Positions 43,691-54,792 of a stretch of 64,000 bases of DNA are shown here, one piece after another. Source of the stretch: Talaromyces rugulosus (Eukaryota; Ascomycota; Eurotiomycetes; Eurotiales; Trichocomaceae); contig NC_049561.1 in assembly GCF_013368755.1 (NCBI RefSeq), positions 5,890,001 to 5,954,000 on the forward strand, read 5' to 3'. The first letter of the stretch is position 1, and each line of letters opens with the position of its first letter. The notes under the pieces are model-generated. The model worked only from the letters and a program-made list of their open reading frames with translations, did not search any database and was not told the origin of the DNA. A program made the position numbers and the translations under genes.

Positions 43691-45306
43691 TGTCGATTTA
43701 TTAGGTTGGCTATGTATGAGCAAAAAGTATTTTTTGGTTGTTGCCCTGGAACGAATGAATGTGAACAGGAGGTAAATACTTGCTTCCGATAGTTATAGGA
43801 TACCGTTCAGCTTCTTCGCCTATGGTACGCCTAACACGAGGAGGGGGAATTACAGGTGATTGCCTCTTCTAGGAATTGCCTCGGCAAATTCCGTTATGTT
43901 GCCATGCTCGTATTTTTCCCTGAAATGCTAGTTACGACTTGTCGATCATTGTGGAGTTTGTACACTTGCAATTGGAAGCGGTTAGGGAGAAAGTCTGTGG
44001 GTTGACATGTGAAGAGTTTATTTGGTGTGCCGAGGGATCATCCAGAACTATTAATTAGTTCGAGCGCGAACTACAAGATGATAGGAAAGGATGTGCATCA
44101 AGAACATGTTTTTTACGAGTGGATAACCATGATATAATAATTACGTTATATCTCATCCATTCAATGCTGACAGGGGTTTCTTAGTATATGATGCATGAAC
44201 GATATGCTTGGGTGACTTGTATGTCCGCCTCCAGGATTATTCTTACCCTACGAGTAAGAAACTCACATTACAAGCAGATATTAGTGCGATTTTATATCGA
44301 ATAGGATTTTTATGATGTCAAAGTCGATTCGCCAGGCTGCGCTGCCCATCTCTATGCGGGAATTTCAAATGTCGCAAATGGCTTGTTGACAAAACCATTC
44401 GTGATCATTGGATGAGCTATTATTTTCAAGCCTGCACATATTCAAACTATCGACTGAAAATGAAAATTCTAAACTCGCGATTATTTTTTCTGATAGTTCA
44501 ATGTTACTATAGCGAAGGATTTTACACAGGATCTTTTACTAGTATACATAAACAATATATCCAGGGTTCCGAGCCGTGTAATTCCAGGGTCTTGGCCAGA
44601 GGAGTAAAAAACATGGTCAACTGGATGAAACCACACAAAAGATAAAGTTAAATTCAACGAGAAAGAAAGCTCATAGAATGTGTCGACATATCCGCCTCTG
44701 GCCAACCTGCGGTCACGTAGAAGCAAACAAAGAAAAACAGTTTTTATTAGCGAACTCCTGTACTTATCTTTACACAGTCAATTCAGCCATTTCCCATCAA
44801 GAAAAGCTGTCTCATGCGATCCAGAGCCTCAATATCCAACCTGCCTCATCCAGTTCGACAGAATGTATATTATTTTCAGGGGACCAAGGAAGCATTCCCA
44901 TACCAACATAGACCAGCCCCACATGATATTCTCAGCGGCATCATTTTAACCCAATTAGGAAATAAATCTCTGATTGGCTAGTGCCAATTATCAGCAAAGG
45001 ACCACATCTCGCCTCTATCGGAGATAATTTACGTGGAGTTCATGTCAACCAAATTAGGTAGTAAATCTCTGGTTGGCGATCACAACTGTATGAACCCATA
45101 GAGTATTTCGAATTTTAAGTAGTAGGTTTGGCTGAGCAGAAGACCCAGTTGTACCCAGAGCAAATATAAATAACACCCATTTCCCTCTCCAGAAACGAGA
45201 TTGAACCATTATCTCTGTACACTCTAGATAATCCAGTATCTATTTGTTTACTAGAATCTCAAAGACTCTTTATCTAGTGACCATCTTCATATATCACACG
45301 CACCAG
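43691..45306. other. Intergenic region upstream of the short-chain dehydrogenase
   Basis: About 1.6 kb without a gene I can support. It contains the promoter of the MARVEL-like gene and, near its end, a repeated 31-bp element (listed separately) and an AAATATAAATA box at about 45163 that could be the TATA box of the dehydrogenase. Confidence 0.5.
44948..45077 (+). repeat. Imperfect direct repeat with CCAAT-like elements upstream of the dehydrogenase
   Basis: Two copies of a 31-bp element, at 44948-44978 and 45047-45077, spaced exactly 99 bp start to start. Each begins AACC(C/A)AATTAGG and ends AATCTCT(G/A)... with GGTTGGC or GATTGGC. They differ at only a few positions. Both contain a CCAA(T)-type core and an inverted (A/G)TTGG. 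They lie 230-360 bp before the dehydrogenase start, so a tandem regulatory site is plausible. Confidence 0.7.
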
Positions 45307-46435
45307 ATGGCAGCTACAACGCATACCAAGTTCAATGCAAACACCGAAGGACTCGATGTCGCAAAGGAGTTTGCGTCCGGGATCCACGGCAAGACAGTCC
45401 TGGTCACAGGCGTGAATCGCGGTGGTATTGGGTTCTCAACCTCACAAGCCCTTGTAAGTTGAGCATTGTGTTTCATGCATGTTCCTCTATTAACTTTTCA
45501 CACAGGCTTCTCAATCCCCAGCTCACCTGATCATTGCTGGTCGGTCCCCGTCCAAGATACAAGAGTGCATAGAAGCCCTTCAAGCGGAGTTTCCTGATGT
45601 AGACTATCGTGGATTGCATGTTGATCTTTCAACCCAGCAGTCTGTCCGTGATGCTGCTGCCGAGGTCATGGCCTGGACTGACGTTCCGATGATCGACATC
45701 GTTATCAACAGCGCCGGTGTTATGGGCATCCAGGAGCGTACTTTGACAAGCGATGGTATCGAGATGCACTTTGCAACAAACCATCTTGGCCATTGGCTTC
45801 TCACGTGTTTGATAATGCCTAAGCTGATCAAAGCTGCCGAGTATAACCCAAAAGGGGCCACGCGCGTTGTCAGCGTGAGTTCTGCTTCTCCTACTGTATC
45901 AGCTATGCGCTGGAGCGACATAAATTTCGATCGAAAAAATAGCGATATTCCCAAAGAAGAGCAGCCGGATCAGGAGTGGCTCCAAGCGTGGGGATATAGA
46001 GATCTGGGGAATCAATCTTATATTCCTTTGGACGGCTACGATCGCAGCAAGGTGGCAAATGTGCTCTCTGGCATCGGCGCGAACAAGCGTTTGTTCAACA
46101 AATACGGGATTCTCTCCCTAGCTGTGCACCCAGGAATTATTGGGACGGAGCTAGGTCGGAACTTCCCACCGGAAACACTGGAAGCGGTCAAGGTGATGAA
46201 TGAGCAAGGGATTTTCACCCGGAAAACACTCGGTGCAGGAGCTTCAACTAGTATGGTTGCTGCACTAGACCCAAACCTAGCGGAAGGGGTCGGCAATGAC
46301 AAGATGAATTGGGGCTCGTACCTTGAAGACTGCCAGATTAGCAACCAGGCGCGTCCACTTGCAGTGTCTAGCGAGGAGGCTGAAAAACTGTGGGAGCTAT
46401 CTGAGAAACTGGTCGGGCAGACTTTTTCGTGGTGA
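45307..46435 (+). CDS. Short-chain dehydrogenase/reductase (retinol-dehydrogenase / WWOX-like)
   Basis: Two exons (45307-45453, 45506-46435) encode 358 residues. NADP-binding Rossmann motif TGVNRGGIG at residues ~39-47, then the NSAGVMG segment, SVSSASP (catalytic Ser region) and YDRSKVAN (YxxxK). The AVHPGIIGTELGR loop after the active site is typical of fungal classical SDRs related to retinol dehydrogenases; the real substrate is unknown. I chose Met 45307 because the Met at 45244 lies in the probable leader and adds a hydrophobic stretch not expected of the family. Convergent with the regulator at 46496-48067, with only 60 bp between stops. Such SDR plus regulator pairs often sit in catabolic or secondary-metabolism clusters. 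Confidence 0.85.
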
Positions 46436-46495
46436 GCGAGCGAACCCATCATGTTTGGATGTCTGTCTGTATTTGAACTCAGAGTAAAACAATCC

Positions 46496-48067
46496 TCAAT
46501 ATAATCCAGCATTTTGCACTTTGTCCCATAAGTTGTAGCCAGGTTGGTCATGTAAAGCATTGACCCAAGGAAACATACACAGAATGCGTCGAGCTTCATC
46601 CCAGCTGTCGATACGTCGTTGTACAGCCATTCTCCGTATTCTTTGATGGAGCCAGTTGCCTTTAATGTCATCCGATATCCAGATGCCTCCAACAATCATG
46701 AACCAAAAAGTCAAATCATCCTCACCTCCATGCATTTCAGGACCCAAAACATCCCCAATGCACAAAGATAGTAACCTGTGATTCATGATCCTGTGTCGAT
46801 TAAACTGTAAAAATGTCGTCATCATAAAAACTATCAATCCCACATGGTACATCGTCTGCAGGTCATAAGACTTTCTAGACTCATTCAATGAACGGAAATT
46901 CAATAGGCGGTAGCAAACCGATACCAGAACTTCTTCGAAGCTTAGAAAATCGAGGACGAGAGTATGTGTATGGGTGTTTAACAAAGCACAGAAGCTCATC
47001 ACGTCGGAAAATATATCTCGTAGATATACCGGCACTTGATTATATCGAGCTGGGGGAGAAGCTAGCGGGTAGTCGAGTTGCAATCCTTTCGAGAGTAGCG
47101 TTTTTCTAACTTTAGCCATGCAATCCCGAAAGAACATGGCGGACTTTCCATGCTGCAAGGATAGCATGATATCTGCTCTGTGCATGTGGGTATTTTGGTA
47201 AGTAGACCATTAAAAAAAGAGGTAGTGTTGCTATCACTAGGTGACTTACTTGCAGATTCCTAACACAAGAGGCACATTTCCTTCAAGTGAACCAAGTCCT
47301 CCGCGGAGTTGGACCATTTTTTCAAGCCCCTTGGCGTGGATTTCAGCAGCATCAAGTTGATCACTGATTTGCTCCTGGCTAATTAGGGACACCACCAGCG
47401 CTATAGAAGAATCAGACAAAGCGTCATCACTTGCAAGCCTCGTCTGAACTCGGGTGAGAGTGCGAGACAGATGATGCAAGGCTTTCACCGAGCCATTGCC
47501 ATCGCCTGAAAATATCTCATTGCACGCTTGCATCAACCCCACGTTGCAATGGTAAGCTAAATATACGATGTTACTCAATGTTTCCGCTCTTAAGTGAGTA
47601 TCCGCTAACTCACTGGCGTTGTCAGTAAATAATAACCGAACCCACATTAGCTTGACCTCGTCTAATGAAAAGCCAAGGTTGACAGGGTATAGCCGCTTGG
47701 TCGTTGAAGTAAAGACTGAAGAAGAATGTGTCAGGTTCATTACAACCCAATGGGTAAGTTTCTTACACTCATTAATGATTTTCAGCGAACATGGTGTAAC
47801 CCCCACCGCCGCAGGAAGAGACTGTGCAAGGATTGCATCTCCCAGATTCCTGCCGATAGTGCTCAAAGGTCTTGTTTCCTCATCGGGGCAATGCCTGTCT
47901 TGATTGAGATGATGTGAAGGGCTCGAGGTATCAGCACCATTCATTCGTCTTGATGGTCGGTGAATTCTTTTCCCCACGTTTTTGCCCCTCATCACATGGC
48001 GACGCGAGACCTTCTTGGAATCCTTGCTGGGATTAAAACCATCTATGAAATAAAAGGATTTCTCCAT
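46496..48067 (-). CDS. Fungal-specific transcription-factor-like protein without zinc cluster
   Basis: Two exons (48067-47250, 47177-46496) encode about 499 residues. The central and C-terminal helices (NVGLMQACNEIFSGD, IHAKGLEKMVQLRGGLGSL, and later FVSFEEV-type helices with FMIVGGIWISDDIKGNWLH) follow the pattern of the fungal Zn2Cys6-associated regulatory domain (Fungal_trans_2 / DUF3468), where VxxRGG and WxxFxGG-like motifs recur. No CxxCxxxxxxC cluster is found at the N-terminus or upstream in frame; instead there is a basic segment (KKVSRRHVMRGKNVGKRIHR). It may be a zinc-cluster regulator that lost its DNA-binding exon, or one of the many fungal paralogues without one. The intron has a GTAAGT donor and is in phase. 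Confidence 0.65.
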
Positions 48068-48409
48068 GCTGGTCTACGAAGGGGAAAGTCGTTGAAGAAT
48101 TAAATTATTCTTACCAGTGCAGTAGCCGGGGATACCCGGGCGGAATCTGTCAACCGTCCATGTCAAACCCCACCAGTATCGCTGTTGCGTCAATTTACCA
48201 TAGATCAGGTCCGGCCAGCTTTTGAACTTTCTATTTAGAAAAAATTTAATAAGATTATAAATTAATTTATATATTAATCACTCTAGATTAGTAGTAGATA
48301 CACGTAGCAAATATTAGAAGTTAGAACTTTAATATATAATGAAATAGTAAAATATACATAATACTATAATAACTATAAATATCAATATAGTAAGAATAAC
48401 ATTGGAACA
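48068..48409. other. Spacer with an AT-rich island
   Basis: The first half (48120-48230) has normal composition. From about 48235 to 48415 the sequence switches abruptly to an almost pure A/T stretch with many TA steps. No gene. The island runs into the last exon of the GH16 gene. Confidence 0.6.
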
Positions 48410-49364
48410 TCAAGAAACATAGACGGCAACATAAGCCGTCTCCATCATGCTTCCATAACCACCGAGGGTATTTGAGTTAGGATAACCAGGCTATAAGAGG
48501 AAAAGGTGTCTCATGTTAGCTTTCTCTTCTAAACACATGGAAGGCCGCAAGCGAAATGATACAAGGAGAGAGAATATCTTAACATACCCAGTTGCCACCG
48601 ACAGCAACATTGAGAATAAAGTACAACGGATCATGACATAGTGTGGCCCAGATAGTCGAGTCACCGATCTGGGAGCCGCTGATCTGATGAAACTGCCGGC
48701 CATCCATATACCATGTAATGGTTTCAGACTGCCAGCTCGAAGGGGTACGATCCCAGGTAATACGCCATGTATGCCACGACTGATCAGGGATGGTGATGCT
48801 CCCCCCGAGGCCATTGGACTCATTGCATATTCCGCCTGGGGTGACATCGCAATGCGCGGTGCCGTAGCCCGTCAACTGACCATCAATGGTCTCGAGAATG
48901 TCAAGCTCCCCGCACCTAGGCCATGCGGTTCCTGAACGAATCGAATTACCCAGGATCCAAAAAGCAGGCCAGATCCCCTGCTTGTTAGAGGTAGGATTGG
49001 TGCCAAACCGGATATCGGCCTCTGCGAACGTGATCTTCCCTGCGCTCGGCGTAAAGACGTATTTGCTCTCGACTCTACCAGAAGTCCACCCACCGGATAC
49101 GGAACCGTCTGCCCAGGGCACTAACTGTAGAGTGCTGCCCCCACTCAGCTGAACATTTGCGTTCGAACTAGTGTAGGTCTCCAGTTCGCCATTCACCCCA
49201 GGGTTTCCTGTGATGATATTCCAAGTGTTAGAGTTAGGCGAGGACCCCGCTGATCCAGAAAAACTATCGCTCCACTGCAGCGTGTATCCTGCGTATGAGG
49301 GAGGGGCCCAAGCCGAGGCCAGGGAGGCCAAGGTGGGCAAGAAGTAGGCATGGTAGCTGCGCAT
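48410..49364 (-). CDS. Secreted glycoside hydrolase family 16 endo-beta-1,3(4)-glucanase
   Basis: Two exons (49364-48588, 48490-48410) encode 285 residues. Signal peptide MRSYHAYFLPTLASLASAWA. The GH16 jelly-roll domain begins YTLQWSDSFSG. It includes ELETYTSSNANVQLSGG, SGRVESKYVFTP and IWPAFWILG, the catalytic GELDILETIDG (the ExDxxE nucleophile/acid pair), and WHTWRITWDRTPSSW. The second exon supplies the end of the domain (PGYPNSNTLGGYG). Such enzymes cleave beta-1,3/1,4-glucans of fungal or cereal walls outside the cell. I start at 49364 since the longer frame from 49562 has no signal-like start and begins in probable 5' leader. There is no GPI or carbohydrate-binding tail. Confidence 0.88.
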
Positions 49365-50557
49365 TTCTAAGAAACGTGGTGGTTTCAAGGTAGAAGTAGG
49401 TGATCTAACAGAACTATCAGAACCTCTGTAACGTTCAGGATACTTCTTGTCGCCTGGAGAATATATGCACGTACAGAATCCTGGGATATTTGCGATCAGG
49501 CTTGAAACAAGTTTCTTTGGGAAGAATAATCGTAGACACAATCGACTAAAGGAGATTGACAATGCCAGCGGCTCTTTATATAGGCCTCAAATGTTTGGCG
49601 AGTGAGTAAAATGATGAGTTTTGGTTCAACAGAACAGGTGATATTAACATGGGATCCCCAGGTATTGTGGCTTGAGGCGAAGGCGATGCCAGAGCCATGT
49701 CTAGAGGGTAAATAACCAGGTCATTCCATGCCAATGTGTCAAATAGTTGGGAAACCAGGTAGCACTGAGGCTTTGTGGCACCCGTCTCATGAAAATATCC
49801 ATCCAGTCCCAAAATCATGCCTCCTTACCTTTCGTGGTGACGAGTTAATAAACCAAGGAGCAGATGACATAGAGTGTCTTTTTTCTTTTTCATAAAGACT
49901 CTTGGCAGCAGAGTCTCTTTCATGATTAGTGGTCCAAGGTTCCGGTATGATGGCATCAAGTGATATTATAGGAATCTACAATCAAGCCGTTTAAGAAAAC
50001 TCCGTTTAGTATCAGCCCATGGTAAATATCACTTTGCGCCCAGCTAAATTAGGGGCGTCGGCATGATAAAAAGAGAAAGCTAAAGCGTCTCGTGCAACCT
50101 GGCCTGGAGAAACTATTCTGGTGGGGTGTGGCATAAATAAAGGGACATGAGCTGGTAAAATTAGAAAACAGACAGTGAAATGATAAATAAAGATCGAGTG
50201 ACTGATCGCTGGGCGCCGTCAAAACATTATTAGCGGTTTAGATAGTGGACACGTGGGGATACACTTCGAGGAACCGACCCATCTAACCTTAAATTGACAG
50301 CCTGGTGATAACTCTTTGAGTCACCGGTTGCGGGCCTCTGACAGGACGCACGGCATCTCAAGTTAGTCGCAAAGTTTAATGCTGAAAGCATCATGCTACC
50401 GATGTGTTAATGTTCTCGAATACTTCGATACGTAGAGAATGATATTTTTTAGTCTAAGCCTTTTCCCTTAGTAAGCAAGTGCAACCCCCGCACGAGGTGG
50501 GAGAAGTCAAAAACACCACCTTCAAGCCCATCACTACTATATCCTAGCCATTGTATC
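49365..50557. other. Intergenic region GH16 / 2EXR
   Basis: About 1.2 kb. The part next to the GH16 start should be its promoter. No coding signal or RNA gene recognised. Confidence 0.45.
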
Positions 50558-51649
50558 ATGATGTCTACCACAGATAAACACTCAAAACCGCCCATCCATC
50601 CACAATTTTCTCTATTCCGAAAGCTACCACTAGAGCTCAGACTTGAAGTTTGGCAACATGCCCTCAACAACACAACAGTTGAGCGTATTATCAACGTTGC
50701 AGTTTATAATCGGCTTTTTGTGACATTTCATTGCTGTTGGACTACAGGCGGGAACTTTTGTGGCAAACATGGTTTCTGTATCAAGAGATACCATTCTGGG
50801 CTTTCAAGAGACATATCAGATTGCATGACAGATGGCTATTTTGCCGTCACGAACAGATTCCCAGATCCTCAGACATCGGAATCTGAGTCTGGTATGCTTA
50901 ATATCAGCCTAGCCTGTCATGAAGCTCGCAATGTCGTCATCCGGCGATACCCTAAACTCCTTAGGATTTACCGGGGCAAATGGCACCCTGGTATCGAGAG
51001 CCGTCTCGTGCGTTGCTGCCCTGCCACAGACATACTCCTTATTTCCGCCGTACCAGATTTCAGTAGTAGCAACCCTGATGAGGACCTTCCGAGCTCAGAT
51101 TTTTTTTTTCAGCGACATCAAGACTACCTAGATCGAATCTTCCCACGCGATGACAGTCTTTTCATGGCCTTTCGCGATGTTGTGTCATCCTTCCAACATG
51201 TTGCATTTTACTATCTTGGAATTTTTGGGTCTGAATCCACATCGGAGAATACCTCTGGGGATGAGTCCCGCTCGAAAGTTGATGCACCTACAAAGATGGT
51301 TGATCTCCACTCTAGCACGGATTTCCATGCTCTCTTGTTCTATTTTGGGTCTCTAAAACAACTTATTGCGTGGCCTGATCCACAGTATTGGCCTGAGGTA
51401 CGAGAAAATGCGGTCATAGTTAGTGATATGAATGATAAATCGTTCCCTGGAGTTAGGCGTTATGGGCCTATCTATAATATGATTGGGAGTTTGAGAGACC
51501 TTATGTCAGATTATAATGAGAGTGTGGAGACTCACAATAATCACTTTGCAGAAGATGATGAACATTGGACGGTTAGGGCGAAACCGCTGGAGCGTGTTGG
51601 ATGCTATGCTGCGTCCTCTTGGTTGGTTGGCCATGGCACTGAGATTTAA
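50558..51649 (+). CDS. 2EXR-domain protein of unknown function
   Basis: A single-exon frame of 363 residues. The N-terminus FSLFRKLPLELRLEVWQHAL is the 2EXR signature (an F-box-like motif widespread in filamentous fungi), and the second conserved element ISLACHEARNVVIRRYPKL follows at residue ~115. The rest has no motif I recognise. It has an acidic and Ser-rich stretch (SESTSENTSGDESRSK) and a short Trp/Pro region (WPDPQYWPEV). These proteins are numerous and fast-evolving in Pezizomycotina; no biochemical role is established. The ATG at 50558 is directly followed by another at 50561, and either could be used. Confidence 0.8.
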   Translation: MMSTTDKHSKPPIHPQFSLFRKLPLELRLEVWQHALNNTTVERIINVAVYNRLFVTFHCCWTTGGNFCGKHGFCIKRYHSGLSRDISDCMTDGYFAVTNRFPDPQTSESESGMLNISLACHEARNVVIRRYPKLLRIYRGKWHPGIESRLVRCCPATDILLISAVPDFSSSNPDEDLPSSDFFFQRHQDYLDRIFPRDDSLFMAFRDVVSSFQHVAFYYLGIFGSESTSENTSGDESRSKVDAPTKMVDLHSSTDFHALLFYFGSLKQLIAWPDPQYWPEVRENAVIVSDMNDKSFPGVRRYGPIYNMIGSLRDLMSDYNESVETHNNHFAEDDEHWTVRAKPLERVGCYAASSWLVGHGTEI

Positions 51650-51733
51650 AGTATAGTCTAATTAGAGTTATTAATTTAATTTTTATATAAATACTTTTAA
51701 CTATATTATTCAGAAATTTAAATAATAATCAAT

Positions 51734-51880
51734 TTACACAGTGCCAGTAGCAAGGTCCCATAGCTTAACTGTTCTGTCACTGGGGCATGAGGTTACTAGT
51801 ATACCATCTAGAAAGAACGTCACTACGCTAATAGAACCAGAGTAATCTTTTAGGGAGCTCCATCAATACAATTCAGTCAC
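51734..51880 (-). pseudogene. Fossil WD40 repeat, probably from a NACHT/HET-type WD40 gene
   Basis: Reading the minus strand from about 51880 down to 51734 gives LKDYSGSISVVTFFLDG, then ILVTSCPSDRTVKLWDLATG, V and a stop. This lines up with the near-consensus high-identity WD40 repeat of fungal STAND proteins (LxGHSGSxxxVAFSPDGxxxASxSxDRTVKLWDxATG), with several substitutions. The preceding ~10 codons contain TAG and TGA. No intact neighbouring repeat, start codon or effector domain is visible, so I call it a decayed remnant of a larger gene. It sits between the 2EXR gene and the DUF4267-like gene in AT-rich DNA. Confidence 0.65.
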
Positions 51881-51975
51881 GCCCTAAACCGTATCAATTG
51901 ATATACTGTGTGCGACCATCCCTTCCAAGCTTTACTTTAGCCAGTACGCAAAGCACCCTAGATCACTTGACGTTT

Positions 51976-52488
51976 TCAGATCGCCTTCAGTCCCACCAAA
52001 TCCATCAATAGAAAAACTATAGCACCGCCGCCCAAAGCAAAGGCAGGTGAACGTGGAATAATCCCCGTTGCGAGAGCAGCTCCCGTTACAACAATATCCA
52101 AAGCATCCGTGGCAAAATTCGCCCACAGCATTCTGCGTAATTCCTTTCGGTCCCTCTCTCGATCCGACTCCGTCTGTGACGCTGGGGAAGCAGTGGAGGG
52201 GAACTTTGGACGAACAGAGTAGAGTAATTCACCGATCATAGCGTCGCGAATCCCAAATAGGCGGAGCTGGTAGCTGGCAAGTGATCCAGGTGTGACGCCT
52301 GGGAGGAAGAAGAGTTTTGCAGTGAAGCAGGGAGCAACTAGAGCTGCGCCGCCAGCCACAACGCGCAGCCAGGCTAGGGCCTGGACTGTTCCTATCGCGA
52401 AGTTCGAGGGTTGGTGAGATGGCGTAGTGTCGGATCGAGAGGTGGAGGGAATGAGAGGGGTTTTGGGAGTAATGTTTTGAGTGGACAT
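51976..52488 (-). CDS. Small membrane protein (DUF4267-like)
   Basis: A single-exon frame of 170 residues starting at Met 52488; an upstream in-frame Met at 52674 would add 62 residues that look like leader. Four hydrophobic segments: ALAWLRVVAGGAALVAPCFT, the LASYQLRLFGIRDAMIGELL region, FATDALDIVVTGAALATGII and ALGGGAIVFLLMDLVGLKAI. The LRxFGIRDAxxG motif and the four-helix plan resemble the fungal DUF4267 family, whose function is unknown. There is an acidic/basic loop between helices 2 and 3 (TESDRERDRKELRR). Divergent from the bZIP gene. Confidence 0.7.
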   Translation of the reverse strand: MSTQNITPKTPLIPSTSRSDTTPSHQPSNFAIGTVQALAWLRVVAGGAALVAPCFTAKLFFLPGVTPGSLASYQLRLFGIRDAMIGELLYSVRPKFPSTASPASQTESDRERDRKELRRMLWANFATDALDIVVTGAALATGIIPRSPAFALGGGAIVFLLMDLVGLKAI

Positions 52489-52920
52489 GGTGATTGATAT
52501 TTTATTACCAAATTTTTCGAGGAGAAATATTGGTTTGTTAATAGCAAGTGTTTCTGCAACGAATGATCTAGTTATCAATTGACGGCTAAATGCTGCCGTT
52601 TTATACCGAGCAAACATGACGTTATTCGTACCTCTTCTCAGCTCATTTTCCATCTCTAGGTCTCCGAGGCACATTTGATACGAGCAAACTGAAAGAACAT
52701 AACACTCTCAGAGACGTGCTAAACCCACTTTGGAGTATGACTCGGCTATTATCCGACCCAACCTGGCGCTTTGATTGGCGAGAATACGAGATCTGACAGC
52801 ATAACGTTATGGCCGCATCATCCGCAGCTTGGCAACGCTCCTCTCTTCTCACACATCATACCGTTTTCTTTCTATCTTATCTGAGACCATTACATAGGTA
52901 CACGCGACTCTTAGGAAATT
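52489..52920. promoter_or_regulatory. Divergent promoter region of the DUF4267-like and bZIP genes
   Basis: 432 bp between divergent start codons. No specific site called. Confidence 0.4.
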
Positions 52921-54243
52921 ATGGGCTCTGAAAGAGCAAGGAAGTGCAACCGATCCGCTGAAGAAGTGCCTTCTCCACGAGATCCCGACCGTAAGCGTGT
53001 ATTAAACGTGTTAGCGCAGAGGAGATATCGTATGCTTTCCTGAGGTTCCTGACTGGTTTCCAATGCTTTGTCTAACCAATCGCCAGGAGAGCGAAAGAAG
53101 CAGAGACTAGCAGACCTGCAAGCGAAGCTCCGATCCGCTCAGTCTCAATCCAGTAAAGACGCTTCTACCACTCCGGCCACAGCTCGAGCCGAAATTTGTC
53201 CAAGCACATCACAAATCGTGCAGGGAACTGGCCCTGAATGGACTAACGTCCTATTCCCGGAATTGCAATCGGATACACAACTATTCGCCGGCGAAGACCT
53301 TTTTCCAGACCTGCAATCAACAGATTGGTCAGCTATTCCAGCCACTTTAATTTCCCATTCGGCCTCTGACTGCGATCATTCTAAATTGATCGCCCTTCCA
53401 ACTCCTTCATTATCCGATGATTCCGCAGCCCTCTTCGATAATTTACCTCTGTCAAATGACAATGGTCGGCTCCAGTCTTTCGGCCAATGTCGATTTCCTA
53501 GCAATGTTGTTGACTGGCAGGCTTTATCGCTTCAGAACCCAATGGTTCCCGGTGATCAGAGTGCCTTTCTTGATATCACAGAAGTACCTCAGGATATTCC
53601 AGCCTCAGATTCAGACAACAACATGTCCCAACCCAGCCATACATCATTTCCACCCACAAAAATGACACCACGACAAAACCCCAACCTCAGCTTTCCACCA
53701 TCCTCGACATTGAGACATCCCAATCAGCTTGGCCGATGTCTCCCACCCGGCGTCCAAAACGATGTCAGCAGCCTTGACATACCAGTGCTTAAAGTAATGA
53801 AAGCTGGTGCCTTCATCACAAACATGCTCAACTGCACCTCACATGTATGGGATCCTTTCTTCCGGCATGTCGTGCAAAACCAACCGCCGGGTCTCCCTCC
53901 ACATTTCAAGGCCACCGCAGCCCAACAAAATATCCCCCATCACCCTGTATTCGATATCATTCCCTGGGCCAGTGCGCGTACCAAGTTCGTTTGTATCTTT
54001 TCGCAGCCGCCAGAACTGAGACCGCCCAGTGCGCAGGACCCACTGGCTATTGTGAATATGATGATGGATATTGATGATGATGCGGAGGGAATGAGGATTT
54101 GTGGAGAGGATGGGTGGGATTGTAGGAATTGGGAGGTTGGGGAGATTTTTTTCCGGAATTGGTGGTGGGCACTTGATCGTGAGATTGTGGAAAACAGTAA
54201 TAGACTGAGGGCTCGACGGGGAGCAAGGAAACTCAGCCTATGA
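52921..54243 (+). CDS. bZIP transcription factor with C-terminal DUF3425
   Basis: Two exons (52921-53029, 53087-54243) encode 421 residues. The intron interrupts the basic region; splicing gives RKRVLNVLAQRRYRERKKQR, a Yap-like bZIP basic motif (N-x2-AQ-x3-R), followed by a short leucine zipper (LADLQAKLRSAQ). The middle (residues 60-260) is Ser/Pro/Gln-rich, presumably activating. The C-terminus has VLKVMKAGAFITNMLNC, FDIIPWASARTKFVCIF and WEVGEIFFRNWWWALDREIV, which form the DUF3425 domain found only in fungal bZIP regulators. Exon 1 alone would stop soon after its donor, so the splice (GTATGC donor, TCTAAC branch) is needed. The target genes are unknown. It could regulate the neighbouring oxidoreductases, but this is only position-based. 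Confidence 0.85.
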
Positions 54244-54792
54244 GGGGCGTAATTTGAGATTATAATAGCGGATTGGGGGGATATAACTGATAATACCTAG
54301 TTTATAGTTCATGACAGCTAATGAATGTTACATATATGTATGATCTTCAAGAGTACATGTAATAGCTAGTCTTCATTTCTTAGTATATCTTATTTTAGCT
54401 TATCCTATCGATGTTCTGGGGTAAAGCTTTATCTATAAATATGTAAGTATATAGATTTGGTGTATGCATCATATTTGCTTTATCAAGCTTAGCACCGAGT
54501 TTGAAGAACCTGAGATCTTTGAAAGTCCCTGGTTTGGCCTGCTGTGGGGGGGTTTTTTTCTGAATGGGTCCGAAGAATCCACTGCATCGGCACCTTCCTA
54601 CCGAAGAACGAACACACTGTATGATAAAAAGGATTGCTTCGGAATCATCAAAGCGATGAACTGGAACACATGGGGATATGCTGGGCTACTTGATACCGTT
54701 TATGGCCAACATCTGCTAATTTCAATAACATGGAGCAACAATATTATCGAGAGTCTACAATATCCGAGTTTTTGGAAAGGAAAGCCTGTGCG
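54244..54792. other. Intergenic region bZIP / P450
   Basis: 549 bp, AT-rich in 54300-54450. Open frames here lack motifs. It holds the P450 promoter. Confidence 0.45.
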
